Assembly: GCA_035772405.1 (NCBI GenBank)
Contig: JAYKKM010000263.1
Coordinates: 4,188,001 to 4,252,000, forward strand
DNA from: Chrysogorgia sp. JL179-B06
Taxonomy: Eukaryota > Cnidaria > Anthozoa > Scleralcyonacea > Chrysogorgiidae
Direction of reading: 5' to 3'
DNA: 64,000 bases
The notes under the pieces: model-generated
What the model was told of the DNA's origin: nothing
Seen by the model: the letters and a program-made list of their open reading frames with translations, nothing else
Database searches by the model: none
Position numbers and translations under genes: made by a program
Shown: positions 40,874 through 51,830 of the stretch, one piece after another
How positions within the stretch are numbered: position 1 is the stretch's first letter
Layout: each line of letters begins with the position of its first letter

Positions 40874-41040
40874 TAGTAGTATAGAGAGTGGGGCTACGAG
40901 CTTATCAATGTTAACCGTAAACGTAAACACCAAAACATCGCCAAATTTGTCAAGTCGTGACTTGGCACAAATTTGGCGATGTTTTGGTGTTTATATTACG
41001 GTTGACATTGGTGAGCTCGTAGCCCCACTCTCCATACTAC
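40874..41040. repeat. Long hairpin 3, near-perfect palindrome
   Basis: Arms of about 83 bases, turning at CAAGTC-GT-GACTTG (about 40,957), from AGTAGTATAGAGAGTGGGG to CCCCACTCTCCATACTACT. The outer end shares 16 bases with the left flank of the element (22,876). Confidence 0.9.
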
Positions 41041-41045
41041 TGATA

Positions 41046-41826
41046 GAGTTGGGGCGAGTGAGATTGTAATATTGTATGTGCATGCAATGCAAAAATATAT
41101 TTGTTTTTTTGGCTTATAATGTATATTCGCCATGGTCATGAGCATTTCAATTGCTGTATTATTTATTGTCCATATGTTTATAATAGATTTTGACACATCC
41201 CAAATCGAGCACTGGCTAAAGGAAGAAAATGAATACTATATGCAAAAAAATACTGTGAACCTAGGTATTCTGGAATTCAATTCTATATATCTGTCACATA
41301 TATTTAATATAACATACAAAGTATAAATCGTAGAAATTAAATACATGCATTTATATATAATAAAAGTTGGAAAATAACATTTTGAAAACCTGTGTGTTGA
41401 TTGGTTACGATCACTGATTACGATCCATGCTACCATAACTGTATATATAGAAACCTTCAATGAAAATTTCTAGGGTCAAATTACAGCCGTTGGTGTTGCC
41501 CGGGATGACGCGATCCTACTGAAAACCCCAACGGCTGGATTGTGAGCCTAGAAAATATCCCGCTATTTGTAAAAAAGATCTTCCAGAAAATGTTTTATTA
41601 AAAGTGAAATAAAACTGATGAGAATGTTTAATGCTTTACAGGACAACCGTTTATATATTCATATCTTGTGCGAGTAAGATAATTATTATTCTTATTATTA
41701 AGATGATTCTTGTCAATCATCTTTATAAACGAATGTTTCTCTCAAATTTCCACTCCTGTTTCCTTAATCGCACAACAGAGCTGGAAAACGGGAAATGTTT
41801 TATATTTTATGTCTTGTTTCGTTTAG
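41046..41826. other. Non-coding flank with a short hairpin
   Basis: AT-rich. An inverted pair of about 27 bases lies at about 41,471 (TAGGGTCAAATTACAGCCGT) and 41,524 (AACCCCAACGGCTGGATTGT). No exon was recognised. Confidence 0.5.
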
Positions 41827-43420
41827 GACAATTGGCAGAAACAGTTTCTTGGAAAAAGCAATATTTTGCAAGACTTCAACAATATTATTGTTTAAGGTAC
41901 TGTACAGTATATTAGTTTTATTATATGGCCTGGTTCATAAACGGCCCGAATACATTGTGCCACTGAGTAGACCAATTTCTATATGATTTTTGATGTACTT
42001 ACGTGGCATTAAATGTGACAGTGTGTTCTGTATATATTTATTGAAGATTTATATATTGATATATATTATTTCAGGGATGAAAGCATTTTGCAAGGGACTT
42101 GTGATGATACTAGAAATATCGATGAAGAGATGTCAAAGTATGCATGAATATGAAATGGAATATGAAATATTTCATAAATATCTAATAATTCCTTTCATCA
42201 TCAAAGATCACTACTGCGCTCATTTTTGAAGCCGTTCAATAAACTCGCAGAACGTGTTTTATCAAGTCTATCGTGGTTTTAAACCTGATAAAACATTGCT
42301 GCTCGTTTATTAAACTATATTGGAGGTGAAAGGGCTAACCCTTCTTCTACATATATAATTATAATATAAATTATTATATATAGAAATATTAATTCGATCA
42401 TTTTTGTTATCTCTGCATTAAGATTGGAAAAAAAACTTGAAGTTGAACGAAAGTTCAAAATAACGAGATGGAAGAGATCCGACACTGAGTACCTGAACTA
42501 CAAATTACTATTTCACACCAAGCTCTTGGAACAACTGAAAAACGAGCTGATTTCATCCGGTAGAGAACATAAATTCTTAACGAATTTAAAGAAAAAGTCG
42601 CAGGTAAACTGTTTTGTGTTAAATCTATTTCCTAAGTATATAGGTGCATATAGTTGCTCTGTTCTTCATAATAATCTAAGTTTTATTGTTTAGATGGACA
42701 GGCCATTGCAAATAGGATTGAAAGAGGAATTAAAAACAATCCAAATCCATCAGGGGTTCTTTGAAAGAGAGAGATAATGTTTGCAAGATATTGTATGAAT
42801 TAGGTGATATTGTGGAGCACAATACCTATATTTCATGATGTTGTCTCCTCGTTATTGCTCGAACAAAGCCATGAGTCTCAAGGTGAAAATGGAGAGTCAA
42901 TCCCGTCATCTATCACAGTCATTCAAGCAGCAAATTCTGGAATGTTACCAATTGAAAGAAAGATGTACTGAAGAAATAGAGCTTCTTAAAAACGAAATGA
43001 TTCACGTCATATAATTTTATGTCAATGACATAAAAACGCTTCAGAACGTTGATAGCGAGCTTTTTTCAGTGGGTGAAATTGGTTTGGTTAAGCAGGAAGC
43101 AGAACGACAGAAAATACGTCTTGCTATACTTAAGTATAAATTTCAACAATATTGCAATGTAAATGAAATTGTTGGTGATGAACTGCAACCTTGTTCACAG
43201 GTTACTATTATAGATGACGCAACTGGGTACAGCAGCAGCGATAGCGAGAATGGTGATGCAAATGAAAGTCGAGGGGCTCGAGCCCCCCCAGACATTTTAC
43301 AAGGGGGGCTCAACCCTGCGGAAATTTTGCTGAACTTAATTGCTGTAACTATATTAACTAACCCTGAAACCCTTGATGTTGCAAAAAAAAGACAACATTC
43401 ATGCATAGTAAGTTTATTTT
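41827..43420 (+). CDS. 3' exons of the KDZ-type gene (C-terminal helices and coiled coil)
   Basis: Exons with clean borders: 41,827-41,896 (WKKQYFARLQQYYC), 42,075-42,137 (ESILQGTCDDTRNIDEEMSK) and 42,423-42,603 (LEKKLEVERKFKITRWKRSD, then TEYLNYKLLFHTKLLEQLKN). The last matches the conserved C-terminus of KDZ transposases, LEKKLxI..RW...DxEYxxxxxY. Charged heptad-like fragments continue to about 43,240 (SVGEIGLVKQEAERQKIRLA) with stops between them. The block is interrupted at about 43,275 by a GC-rich insert (GGGGCTCGAGCCCCCCCA), so the terminal exon is probably broken. It is separated from the YDxxC exons by the Polinton. Confidence 0.55.
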
Positions 43421-44250
43421 ATTCATAAATTATTTGTATTTATAGGCAATTATAGCAGGTTCGTTAAAATAAGTTCGCCATATATTCAAATATTCAAGAA
43501 TATATAATAAACCCGCAATTCTTAGTAAAGTAAAACTATTAAAACTATATGCAATTCTTAGTAAACATTAAAGTAAAACTCTTGTAGTATTGCCAGTATA
43601 TGTTATTTGGGAAATACCTATATACAACCTATATATGTTTTCTGGTGATTTAAGTTGGTTAGAAATGTTGTATTAAATTTGTATGCTTATGTGATTTATC
43701 ACAAAATGCACCATTAAAATGTTGTTTTGAAAATCTAAAATATTTCACCAAATGTGTTCTCAAAACGCTGGAAATGTCATTTCAGAGCCCCTAATTTTAA
43801 AAATGTCCCCGGACCCCCTAGGAGGCTCGTACCAACGGTACTCGATGTTAGTGTCACTATTCACTAACTATGAGCCCCCCCAGACAAAACCAAAACTCTA
43901 CGCCTATGTTGCTGAACTTTGGTCATTAATAATAAAGTTTCCGAGTTCCCCCAGTATCAAAGAAAAAGTGATTTAACAAATTATTATGACTTTTTCCGAT
44001 ATTTTATGAGTTATTGACCAAACGATTATTAAACAATGGTCATCTTAATTTTGCATTCAATGCTTTTTATGTTGTTTTGTTTGGGATTTTATACTGTCTT
44101 GTTTTTGAATTATTAATATTGGTGATAAGCTATAATAGGGACCTTAAGAACAAACATCATTATTGAATTTTTAAAAGGCCTATTTAACCATTTAAATAGG
44201 CGAATTACTCAACTATTGTAACCGATTACTCGGCATTAGTGTCTACACTC
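43421..44250. other. Non-coding; dispersed-repeat fragments
   Basis: AT-rich. GC-rich fragments at 43,785-43,905 (CCCCGGACCCCCTAGGAGGC, TATGAGCCCCCCCAGAC) look like parts of the same dispersed repeat seen at 43,265-43,320. Confidence 0.4.
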
Positions 44251-47200
44251 ATGGCGTTCAGACATGCTTTTCTAGCTCTGACTTTCTGGATATATTTTAT
44301 AGCGTTATTCCAGAGCATTACTAATAAAAATGAAAGAGACATTCAGCACGATGATAGAAGAGTTCTTTACTTTAAAATCTCGGCTTCTCTGACGAGTATC
44401 GATGCAGATGGAAATGGATTGAGTTGGTGCCATACTAGAGATCAGGCACTCAGACGTCAGCTCGGATGGGGAGTGAAGGAAGCTTACATGATCAAATTCG
44501 ATGCAAGACAAAATCAAGCTTTACAAATCGCTCTACTTCTGCTTTCGGGTGACGTTGCTACAAATCCTGGACCATTCCAAACGGGAACTTTCAGTACCAA
44601 AAGATTACAAGTCAACGATAACGACGGCAGCAATACTCTATATCAGAAGGATATACGTTGCCTTTATTTAAACGCTAGAAGCATTGTGAATAAATCCAGC
44701 GAACTTCAAACCATCACAAGTGGATACGATGTAATTGCTATTACTGAAACATGGCTCAAACCGGAGATTTTAGATTGCGAAATATTACCTGGCAATGAAT
44801 TTATCATATACAGAAAGGACAGAGTGGGCAAGACTGGTGGAGGTGTGATGTTGGCCGTGAGGTCCAACATACCAAGTACAAGAAGAGTCGATATCGAAAG
44901 CGATGCAGAAATTTTAGTATGTGAGGTACGTCCTAAATCTAGAAAGAAACTTCTCTTAGCCGTGTTCTATAGACCACCTAATTCAAGTTTGAATTATATA
45001 AAACAATTCAAGAAATTCCTTCAGCAATCTCATAAAGCCGCTTTTGAACATTTAATTACACTAGGAGATTTCAATTTACCGCACATCGACTGGTCCACCA
45101 ACACGACGACTAACAACGAAATAATTCACAGTTATTTTACCAAACTAGTAAACGACAACTTTCTTTGCCAACTTGTAAATTTTCCAACAAGAAAAGACAA
45201 TATGCTTGATCTATTGCTGACTAACCTTCCGGACAAGATAAAAAACATTACTGGGTTCGAAGACGTTATCAGTACAGACCACAAACTGATCAGTTTCCTA
45301 ATAAATCTTCAAATACCGAAACGGAGTCCATCAGTAAAACGCTCTGTTTATAAATTTCGGAATGCCGATTGGGCCGGCCTTAAACAAACATTAAAATGCA
45401 CCCCATGGGACCTGTGTATTGTTCCTAATGAAGTTGATGAATCTCTAAACAATTGGATTGACATGTTTCTTGCGGCTGTGGACCATCACATACCAAAATG
45501 TAGAGCACGCAACACAAATGATCATCCATGGATAGACTCGGAACTACGTGTATTAATTAAACGCAAAGATAAACAAAGAAGAAAGGCTGTAAAGAGTCGA
45601 AAAGCTAGAGATTGGAATTTATACAAACGATTTCGCCGGGAACTAAAAATCTTAATAAATAAAAAGAAGTCCGATCACGCTACAAAACTCAACTCATTTC
45701 TTTACGAAAATCCGAAACGATTTTGGAATTTTGTTAAATCCACGACTAAACAGAAAACAAGCCCACATTTTCTACGAGACGGACAGGCATTCATTACTGA
45801 GTCTAAATGTAAAGCAAATATGTTAAACAGTTTCTTTCACTCAGTTTTCTCCCAACCTGATATCTCAAATACTCAGTCTATTACAAGCCCTGAATCTCCA
45901 ACTACCCGGTCGTGTTCTAATGCCTCAAATAATCAATCAACTATAAGTCCTGATGTCCCATATTCGCAGCTCAGTACAATTTATGACACTTCAAATACAA
46001 GCCGGATGACAAAAATTGAATTGACTACGTCCGAAGTCTACGAGATGCTTAGAAACATCAACCCAAACAAAGCAAGTGGTCCTGACAACATACCAGGCAG
46101 AATATTTAAAGAGGTTGCAGCTGAAATCTCACCATCTCTGTGTCAGCTCTTCAATCTTTCGCTAGCGATGGGGCATTTTCCAGCGCAATGGAAATCGGCA
46201 AATCTAAGTCCACTCTTCAAAAAAGACGACCCAACACTGGTTAACAACTATAGACCTATATCGCTGTTATGCGTCCTTTCAAAAGTTTTTGAAAGATGTG
46301 TTTTTAACCATTGTTACCCCTTTCTAATGCTCCAGTTTTACCACCTACAGCATGGATTTTTAAAGGGAAGGTCAACAACAACACAACTTTTACAGGTCTA
46401 CCATGATATATTACAATCCTTATCAAATGGTCACGAGGTAGATGTCATCTATCTCGACCTCTCCAAAGCTTTCGACACTGTTTCCCACGACCAATTAGTT
46501 CAGAAAATGAAAACGATTGGAATAGAAGGCAAATTGAACGACTGGTTCAAAAGCTACTTAACAGGAAGAAAACAACGAGTGGTCATCGATGGAGAGTACT
46601 CTGATTGGTTAGGAGTGACATCGGGTGTACCTCAGGGGTCCATACTGGGGCCTCTCCTTTTTCTTGTCTATATAGATGACATGCCTGATTATATTCGATA
46701 TAATTCAAAGATGGCATTATTTGCTGACGATTCAAAACTCTACAAAGCCATACAACACTCGAATGACTCTGAATGTCTACAAAGCGACCTGACGAGATTA
46801 TAATATGAAATTTAACACATCCAAATGTAAGGTTGTGAATATATCCAAGAAAATTGCAAAGGTTGAACGATTTTATGAAATGAATTCTGCTGCCCTTGAA
46901 ACGGTTACCCATATTTCTGATCTAGGGATAATTGTGACAAACAACTTAACGTGGACAAAGCATATCGAAGAAATTACACTCAAGGCAAATAAAAAACTTG
47001 GACTAATTCGGAGACTATGCAAAGATATTGTCGATCCACACACGAGAAAACTTCTCTACTGTTCCATCGTTAGGCCACAACTAGAGTATGGTAGCGAATT
47101 ATGGTCACCTTACACGATTAAATCAAAAATGCAAATAGAAAACGTTCAGCGGCGAGCTACGAAATTTATACTTAGGTATCCCAAAGATATCAGTTACAAG

Positions 47201-47557
47201 CAACGCCTGGCCCACTTGTCAATGCTGCCGCTCGAATACAGAAGAGAGATGGCAGACCTTTTACTTCTATTCAAATCAAGAACTGGTACCTCAGCTATAA
47301 ATCATCTCAGATTCTTTCAGCCAACGCGAAATCCTCGTTACAAAACCCGGAATTCAGATCCAAACAACTATGAAATTAAGTTAGCCAAGCAAGAATATTT
47401 GAGGAATTCCTATTTTTTCAGAGTGACTGGACTATGGAATAAACTCCCCAAAGACTGCAAAAGTCTCTTAACATTTAATCTTTTTAAAAATAGCTTATAT
47501 AAATTTTACACTAAAAAATTTGAAACTGAGTATGTTCTTCCGGATGGAACAGGATAG
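44251..47557 (+). pseudogene. LINE ORF2: 2A-like motif, AP endonuclease and reverse transcriptase
   Basis: Starts MAFRHAFLALTFWIYFIALF, a signal-peptide-like segment. At about residue 105 it carries LLLLSGDVATNPGP, a 2A-like ribosome-skipping motif (NPGP at 44,563). The endonuclease follows (IRCLYLNARSIVNKSSELQT, DVIAITETWLKPE, VFYRPPNSS, TLGDFNLPHIDW, STDHKLISFL). Reverse transcriptase: LSPLFKKDDPTLVNNYRPIS, VDVIYLDLSKAFDTVSHDQL, TSGVPQGSILGPLLF and MALFADDSKLY, the FADD catalytic box. A stop at about 46,801 interrupts the frame; the following piece (MKFNTSKCKVVNISKK) shows that roughly ten codons that normally include a W-x-x-x-W are missing. The remaining C-terminus (LGIIVTNNLTWTKHIEEITL) is intact. 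Recently inactivated. Confidence 0.85.
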
Positions 47558-47760
47558 TTTTTAACCAATTTATTTTCTTTTTAACGCTACATGATGTAAA
47601 TAGTTTTTATAATATATTTTAAATAATACTACTAGGAGTCTGATGTCAATTGGGGCATTTGCCCTGTTTCTTTCTCCTGTCGCTATTTTGTATTTATTTT
47701 AGTATTATTTTGTATTTATTTATATTGCGACAAACATATTAAATTAAAAAATTAAAAATT
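44251..47760 (+). mobile_element. CR1-like LINE, nearly complete
   Basis: ORF2 runs 44,251-47,557 with one interruption, followed by an AT-rich 3' UTR and a tail of (AAATT)n/(TAAA)-like repeats (about 47,740-47,765). No separate ORF1 was seen upstream. Confidence 0.8.
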
Positions 47761-47914
47761 AAAGGCGAGTGATAAAGGCGTTTGTTGTAATTTGATTTTC
47801 GGGCGCCTCGATCGGGAGTTGTTCAAGGACTCGGCTTAGCCCCGGTATCTGATTTATTCCGATATCTATTGTGAATACACCCCATTATCAAAATGTGGGA
47901 TGTTGTGGTCAAAT

Positions 47915-49440
47915 AAGTTGGGTAAAATAACCCCGTTTTTACAAAACCTCAAGAAATCATTGAAATGTGCTGAAGTTTTGGTAATAATACTTAATTCGGC
48001 ATTGAATAACATGTGAAAAATTTCAGAAGAAGATATTAAATCTAATTAGTTTGTGAATTACATCTTAGCTTGTCAGATCGGCTTTGGATATTGTGATCGA
48101 ACCCTAACTAGCGGCAAATAACCCCGTTTTACAAAACCTCAAGAAATCATTGAAATGTGCCGAAATTTTGGTAATAATACTTAATTCGGCATTGAATAAC
48201 ATGTGAAAAATTTCAGAAGAAGATATTAAATCTAATTAGTTTGTGAATTACATCTTAGCTTGTCAGATCGGCTTTGGATATTGTGATCGAACCCTAACTA
48301 GCGGCAAATAACCCCGTTTTACAAAACCTCAAGAAATCATTGAAATGTGCCGAAATTTTGGTAATAATACTTAATTCGGCATTGAATAACATGTGAAAAA
48401 TTTCAGAAGAAGATATTAAATCTAATTAGTTTGTGAATTACATCTTAGCTTGTCAGATCGGCTTTGGATATTGTGATCGAACCCTAACTAGCGGCAAATA
48501 ACCCCGTTTTACAAAACCTCAAGAAATCATTGAAATGTGCCGAAATTTTGGTAATAATACTTAATTCGGCATTGAATAACATGTGAAAAATTTCAGAAGA
48601 AGATATTAAATCTAAGTTTGTGAATTACATCTTAGCTTGTCAGATCGGCTTTGGATATTGTGATCGAACCCTAACTAGCGGCAAATAACCCCGTTTTACA
48701 AAACCTCAAGAAATCATTGAAATGTGCCGAAATTTTGGTAATAATACTTAATTCGGCATTGAATAACATGTGAAAAATTTCAGAAGAAGATATTAAATCT
48801 AATTAGTTTGTGAATTACATCTTAGCTTGTCAGATCGGCTTTGGATATTGTGATCGAACCCTAACTAGAGGCAAATAACCCCGTTTTACAAAACCTCAAG
48901 AAATCATTGAAATGTGCCGAAATTTTGGTAATAATACTTAATTCGGCATTGAATAACATGTGCAAAATTTCAGAAGAAGATATTAAATCTAAGTTTGTGA
49001 ATTACATCTTAGCTTGTCAGATCGGCTTTGGGTATTGTGATCTAACTCTAACTAGCGGCAAATAACCCCGTTTTTACAAAACCTCAAGAAATCATTGAAA
49101 TGTGCTGAAATTTTGGTAATAATACTTAATTCGGCATTGAATAACATATGCAAAATTTCAGAAGAAGATATTAAATCTAAGTTTGTGAATTACATCTTAG
49201 CTTGTCAGATCGGCTTTGGATATTGTGATCTAACCCCTAGCGGAAAATAACCCCGTTTTTACAAAACCTCAAGAAATCATTGAAATGTGCTGAAATTTTG
49301 GTAATAATACTTAATTCGGCATTGAATAACGTGCAAAATTTCAGAAGATATTAAATCTAAGTTTGTGAATTACATCTTAGCTTGTCAGATCGGCTTTGGA
49401 TATTGTGATCTACCTGTAACCCTAACTAGAGTCAATTAGT
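47915..49440 (+). repeat. Satellite array, ~190 bp unit, about 8 copies
   Basis: GCGGCAAATAACCCCGTTTT recurs at 48,111, 48,301, 48,491, 48,678, 48,868, 49,055 and 49,240: periods of 190, 190, 187, 190, 187 and 185. Central copies are nearly identical; edge copies are diverged and carry 3-5 base deletions. A first, degenerate copy begins at about 47,915. Confidence 0.97.
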
Positions 49441-50960
49441 ATATATTCATATATATAGTATATATATATATATTAGTATATATTCAATTAGTATATATAC
49501 TGCAGAAAGGATCCTCTGTGTTATTTATATCATAATTTGGAACAAATGTATGACAGATGTACTACATACATGTATATATCACACATAGCTGTAATTTTTT
49601 ATTGAAATTTGAAAACGGTGAGAACAACGAAATTGTAGTCTATTTATTTATATATTAACACACAAACAGGCTACAGGCTACAGACTACATATATTTATGT
49701 TATACCACATTTAGAGAATGGTTGCAACCACTCAGCCAATCCATGTCGAGTATTTCACGGCTCTATATTCAATAGTGTTTTAATTGATGAATATTAGACA
49801 GATTAGTGAACTCTATATACTGTAGAGTCCACTGAAAATCTTTTGTTTTCTTTTGTCATAGCGCAGTGGACTCTATATAGAGTCACTAATGAATTCAATA
49901 AAGTCAATGTCTCCGGTAAATGTGCGAGGCAAAAAAACAATTTTATAGTAAAAGTTAAAATTACTTCGTGGTTTCAACCATTCTCTAAGACGGTTAGAGC
50001 CAATAGAGCACATGTGACCATGCTCTAACCCTTACATGTACGTTAATATTATCTTTATTATTATGTATAACAGGATTATTGAAGATTTAGTAAATAAGCT
50101 TCACTTCTAAATCTGTTGCAACGTTGATGTTGGGAAAGAAGGTGTACGGCAACCTGAAAATGTAAATAAACGTTACTCTTTTCGCATTAATAACACAAAA
50201 AAGGAATTTAAATACACTTTCAATCAGTATTTAGACATGTGAGAAAAAGCACCAAAATTCCATTTCGTACCTCAGGAGTCGCAATATCCCCACAGTATAC
50301 TCTTCTCAATGTATTGTTGTTGCAATTAGGAGGGTAAAGCTTTTCTTCAGTAATTGTCCTCTGAATCAGATAGGACAGGTACTCGGCCTAAACAAAACAT
50401 TACTCGTTATAGGGGTCCAGTAACAGTAGAACGAGTGGACAAACACCCCAAGTGTAGACATACCAAATCCTCATTGCTACAGTTAACATATCCATCGCGC
50501 AATTCTGTTGCGACTCCAACAGGAAACCCACGACGATGTGAAAATAATGTGGCGAATCTCCAACTTTTCAGTTCACGTTTATTGATCTTAGACATCAGAT
50601 CATGTGTTTAAAAGATTTATATAAAAAGAAACGAAACAAACCGATATACTCGAACATGTACATAGATATACTGGACTTAATTAGGGAACGTATGGTGGGA
50701 AAATTTTACTGGTATATCAGTATGGCGACTGATCCACATGATTATGCATGATTAGTGACCACTGAAACGTTTACCAATGTAACAAATAAATCAATGTAAA
50801 CAAAAGAAAATTATTGTTGGAATACCCTGTTTGCACGTTTTTTCATTTGCCTCGTTATATAAAACTAAATAATTACTTTCATTCCACCATTCTTCCTTGT
50901 GACGAACTGTTCGATCTTCCTTGTAGTAAACACTTTCTCAGGCCTATATTACGGTGGCAC
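49441..50960. other. Non-coding; AT-rich
   Basis: Starts with a TATATA-type microsatellite (49,435-49,500). A short ATG frame at 49,843 and one at 50,354 are not supported by any motif. An imperfect inverted pair around 49,800-49,890 (GTGAACTCTATATACTGTAG and GTGGACTCTATATAGAGTCA) is present. Confidence 0.4.
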
Positions 50961-51362
50961 AGGTGCAATACACGAACACAAAACAGAATACACGAACACA
51001 AAACATAATACACGAACACAAAACATAATACACGAACACAAAACATAATACACGAACACAAAACAGAATACACGAACACAAATCCGAATACACAAACACA
51101 AACACAAAACCAGAATACACGAACACAAAACCAGAATACACAAACACAAAACCCGAATACACGAACACAAAACCCGAATACACGAACACAAACCCGAATA
51201 CACGAACACAAATCCAAATACACGAACACAAAACACGAACACAAAACCAAATACACGAACACAAAACCAAATACACAAACCCGAATACACGAACACAAAA
51301 CCCGAATACATGAACAAAAAACCAAATACACGAACACAAAACAGAATACACGAACATAAAAT
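50961..51362 (+). repeat. 20 bp minisatellite, copy 1
   Basis: About 20 units of AATACACGAACACAAAACAG or close variants, 19-21 bases each, starting after ACGGTGGCACAGGTGC. The same unit and flank occur inverted at 58,620-58,855. Confidence 0.95.
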
Positions 51363-51599
51363 AGCCGATCTCCTGTTGTCATGGAAACAACTCGTACCAG
51401 GAGTTGCCGGTGCTTGTTCTTTTTATATTTCAAGATTTCAAAGGATATTTCAAGCCTCAAGGTACTGTTAAAAGAAGTTTAAGTTGTTGAAATTGATCTT
51501 TATTTTATTCCTAGGCCTGTGTTAGTGTTTGCTGACACATTCGCTGTCATTGAATTTTAATATCAATATCATGTGTACATTTTGATTGTTTAGATTAGG

Positions 51600-51830
51600 A
51601 TGTTCTGTCATGCATGTGGGCACCAGCACAATGACAGCGCAAAATGTTGCGAAAGTTGTGGCGTGAATTTTAATTCTAGTTCCAATGCACCGAAACCATT
51701 AAGTTTCAAAGATTATATGGAAAGAAGACAAAGCGAAGATGTGGTGCTCAACAAAATACAAAAACGAAAAACGAACGAACGCCTAAGCGCGATTAAAAAG
51801 AAGAAAACCAAGCAAGATGAAATTGTAAAG
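51600..51830 (+). CDS. Exon 1 of a zinc-ribbon/HECT-like gene
   Basis: ATG 51,600. MFCHACGHQHNDSAKCCESC contains CxxC...CxxC, a double zinc ribbon, followed by a basic region (RKTNERLSAIKKKKTKQDEI). Donor AAAG/GTATTT at 51,831, phase 0. The zinc-ribbon plus basic-linker beginning is that of cnidarian genes with a C-terminal HECT-like region, consistent with the exons at 54.3-56.8 kb. Confidence 0.55.

Larger units (their letters stand above)
22875..41045. mobile_element. Polinton/adintovirus-like element, nearly intact
   Basis: Seventeen intact or nearly intact genes lie between 23.2 and 39.7 kb, in a left arm transcribed leftward and a right arm transcribed mostly rightward, bounded by inverted repeats. 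Hallmark genes seen: protein-primed-type PolB, chromodomain integrase, FtsK/HerA packaging ATPase and a putative jelly-roll capsid. Minimal limits are 23,231-40,007 (the inverted repeats). Wider limits are suggested because a 16-base string (CCCACTCTCCATACTA) at 22,876 recurs at 41,024 and, with one mismatch, inverted at about 40,874. No target-site duplication was found. Coding sequence is visibly richer in CpG than the flanking DNA. It lies in an intron of the KDZ-type gene. Polintons are both transposons and possible viruses; whether this one makes particles is unknown. Confidence 0.9.

Noticed and set aside
47915..49440. CRISPR array or tandem gene array
   Set aside because: The ~190-base units are nearly identical throughout, have no spacer structure and contain no conserved frame.
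49843..50611. Short frames at 49,843 and 50,354
   Set aside because: No motif, no splice context and surrounded by AT-rich non-coding DNA.
50879..51460. 193-, 137- and 122-residue frames (FVFVYSVLCSCI-type repeats), which could look like a cysteine-rich membrane protein
   Set aside because: The minisatellite has a 20-base unit without stops, so it is open in several frames on both strands; this is a property of the repeat, not a gene. The same holds at 58,504-58,986.
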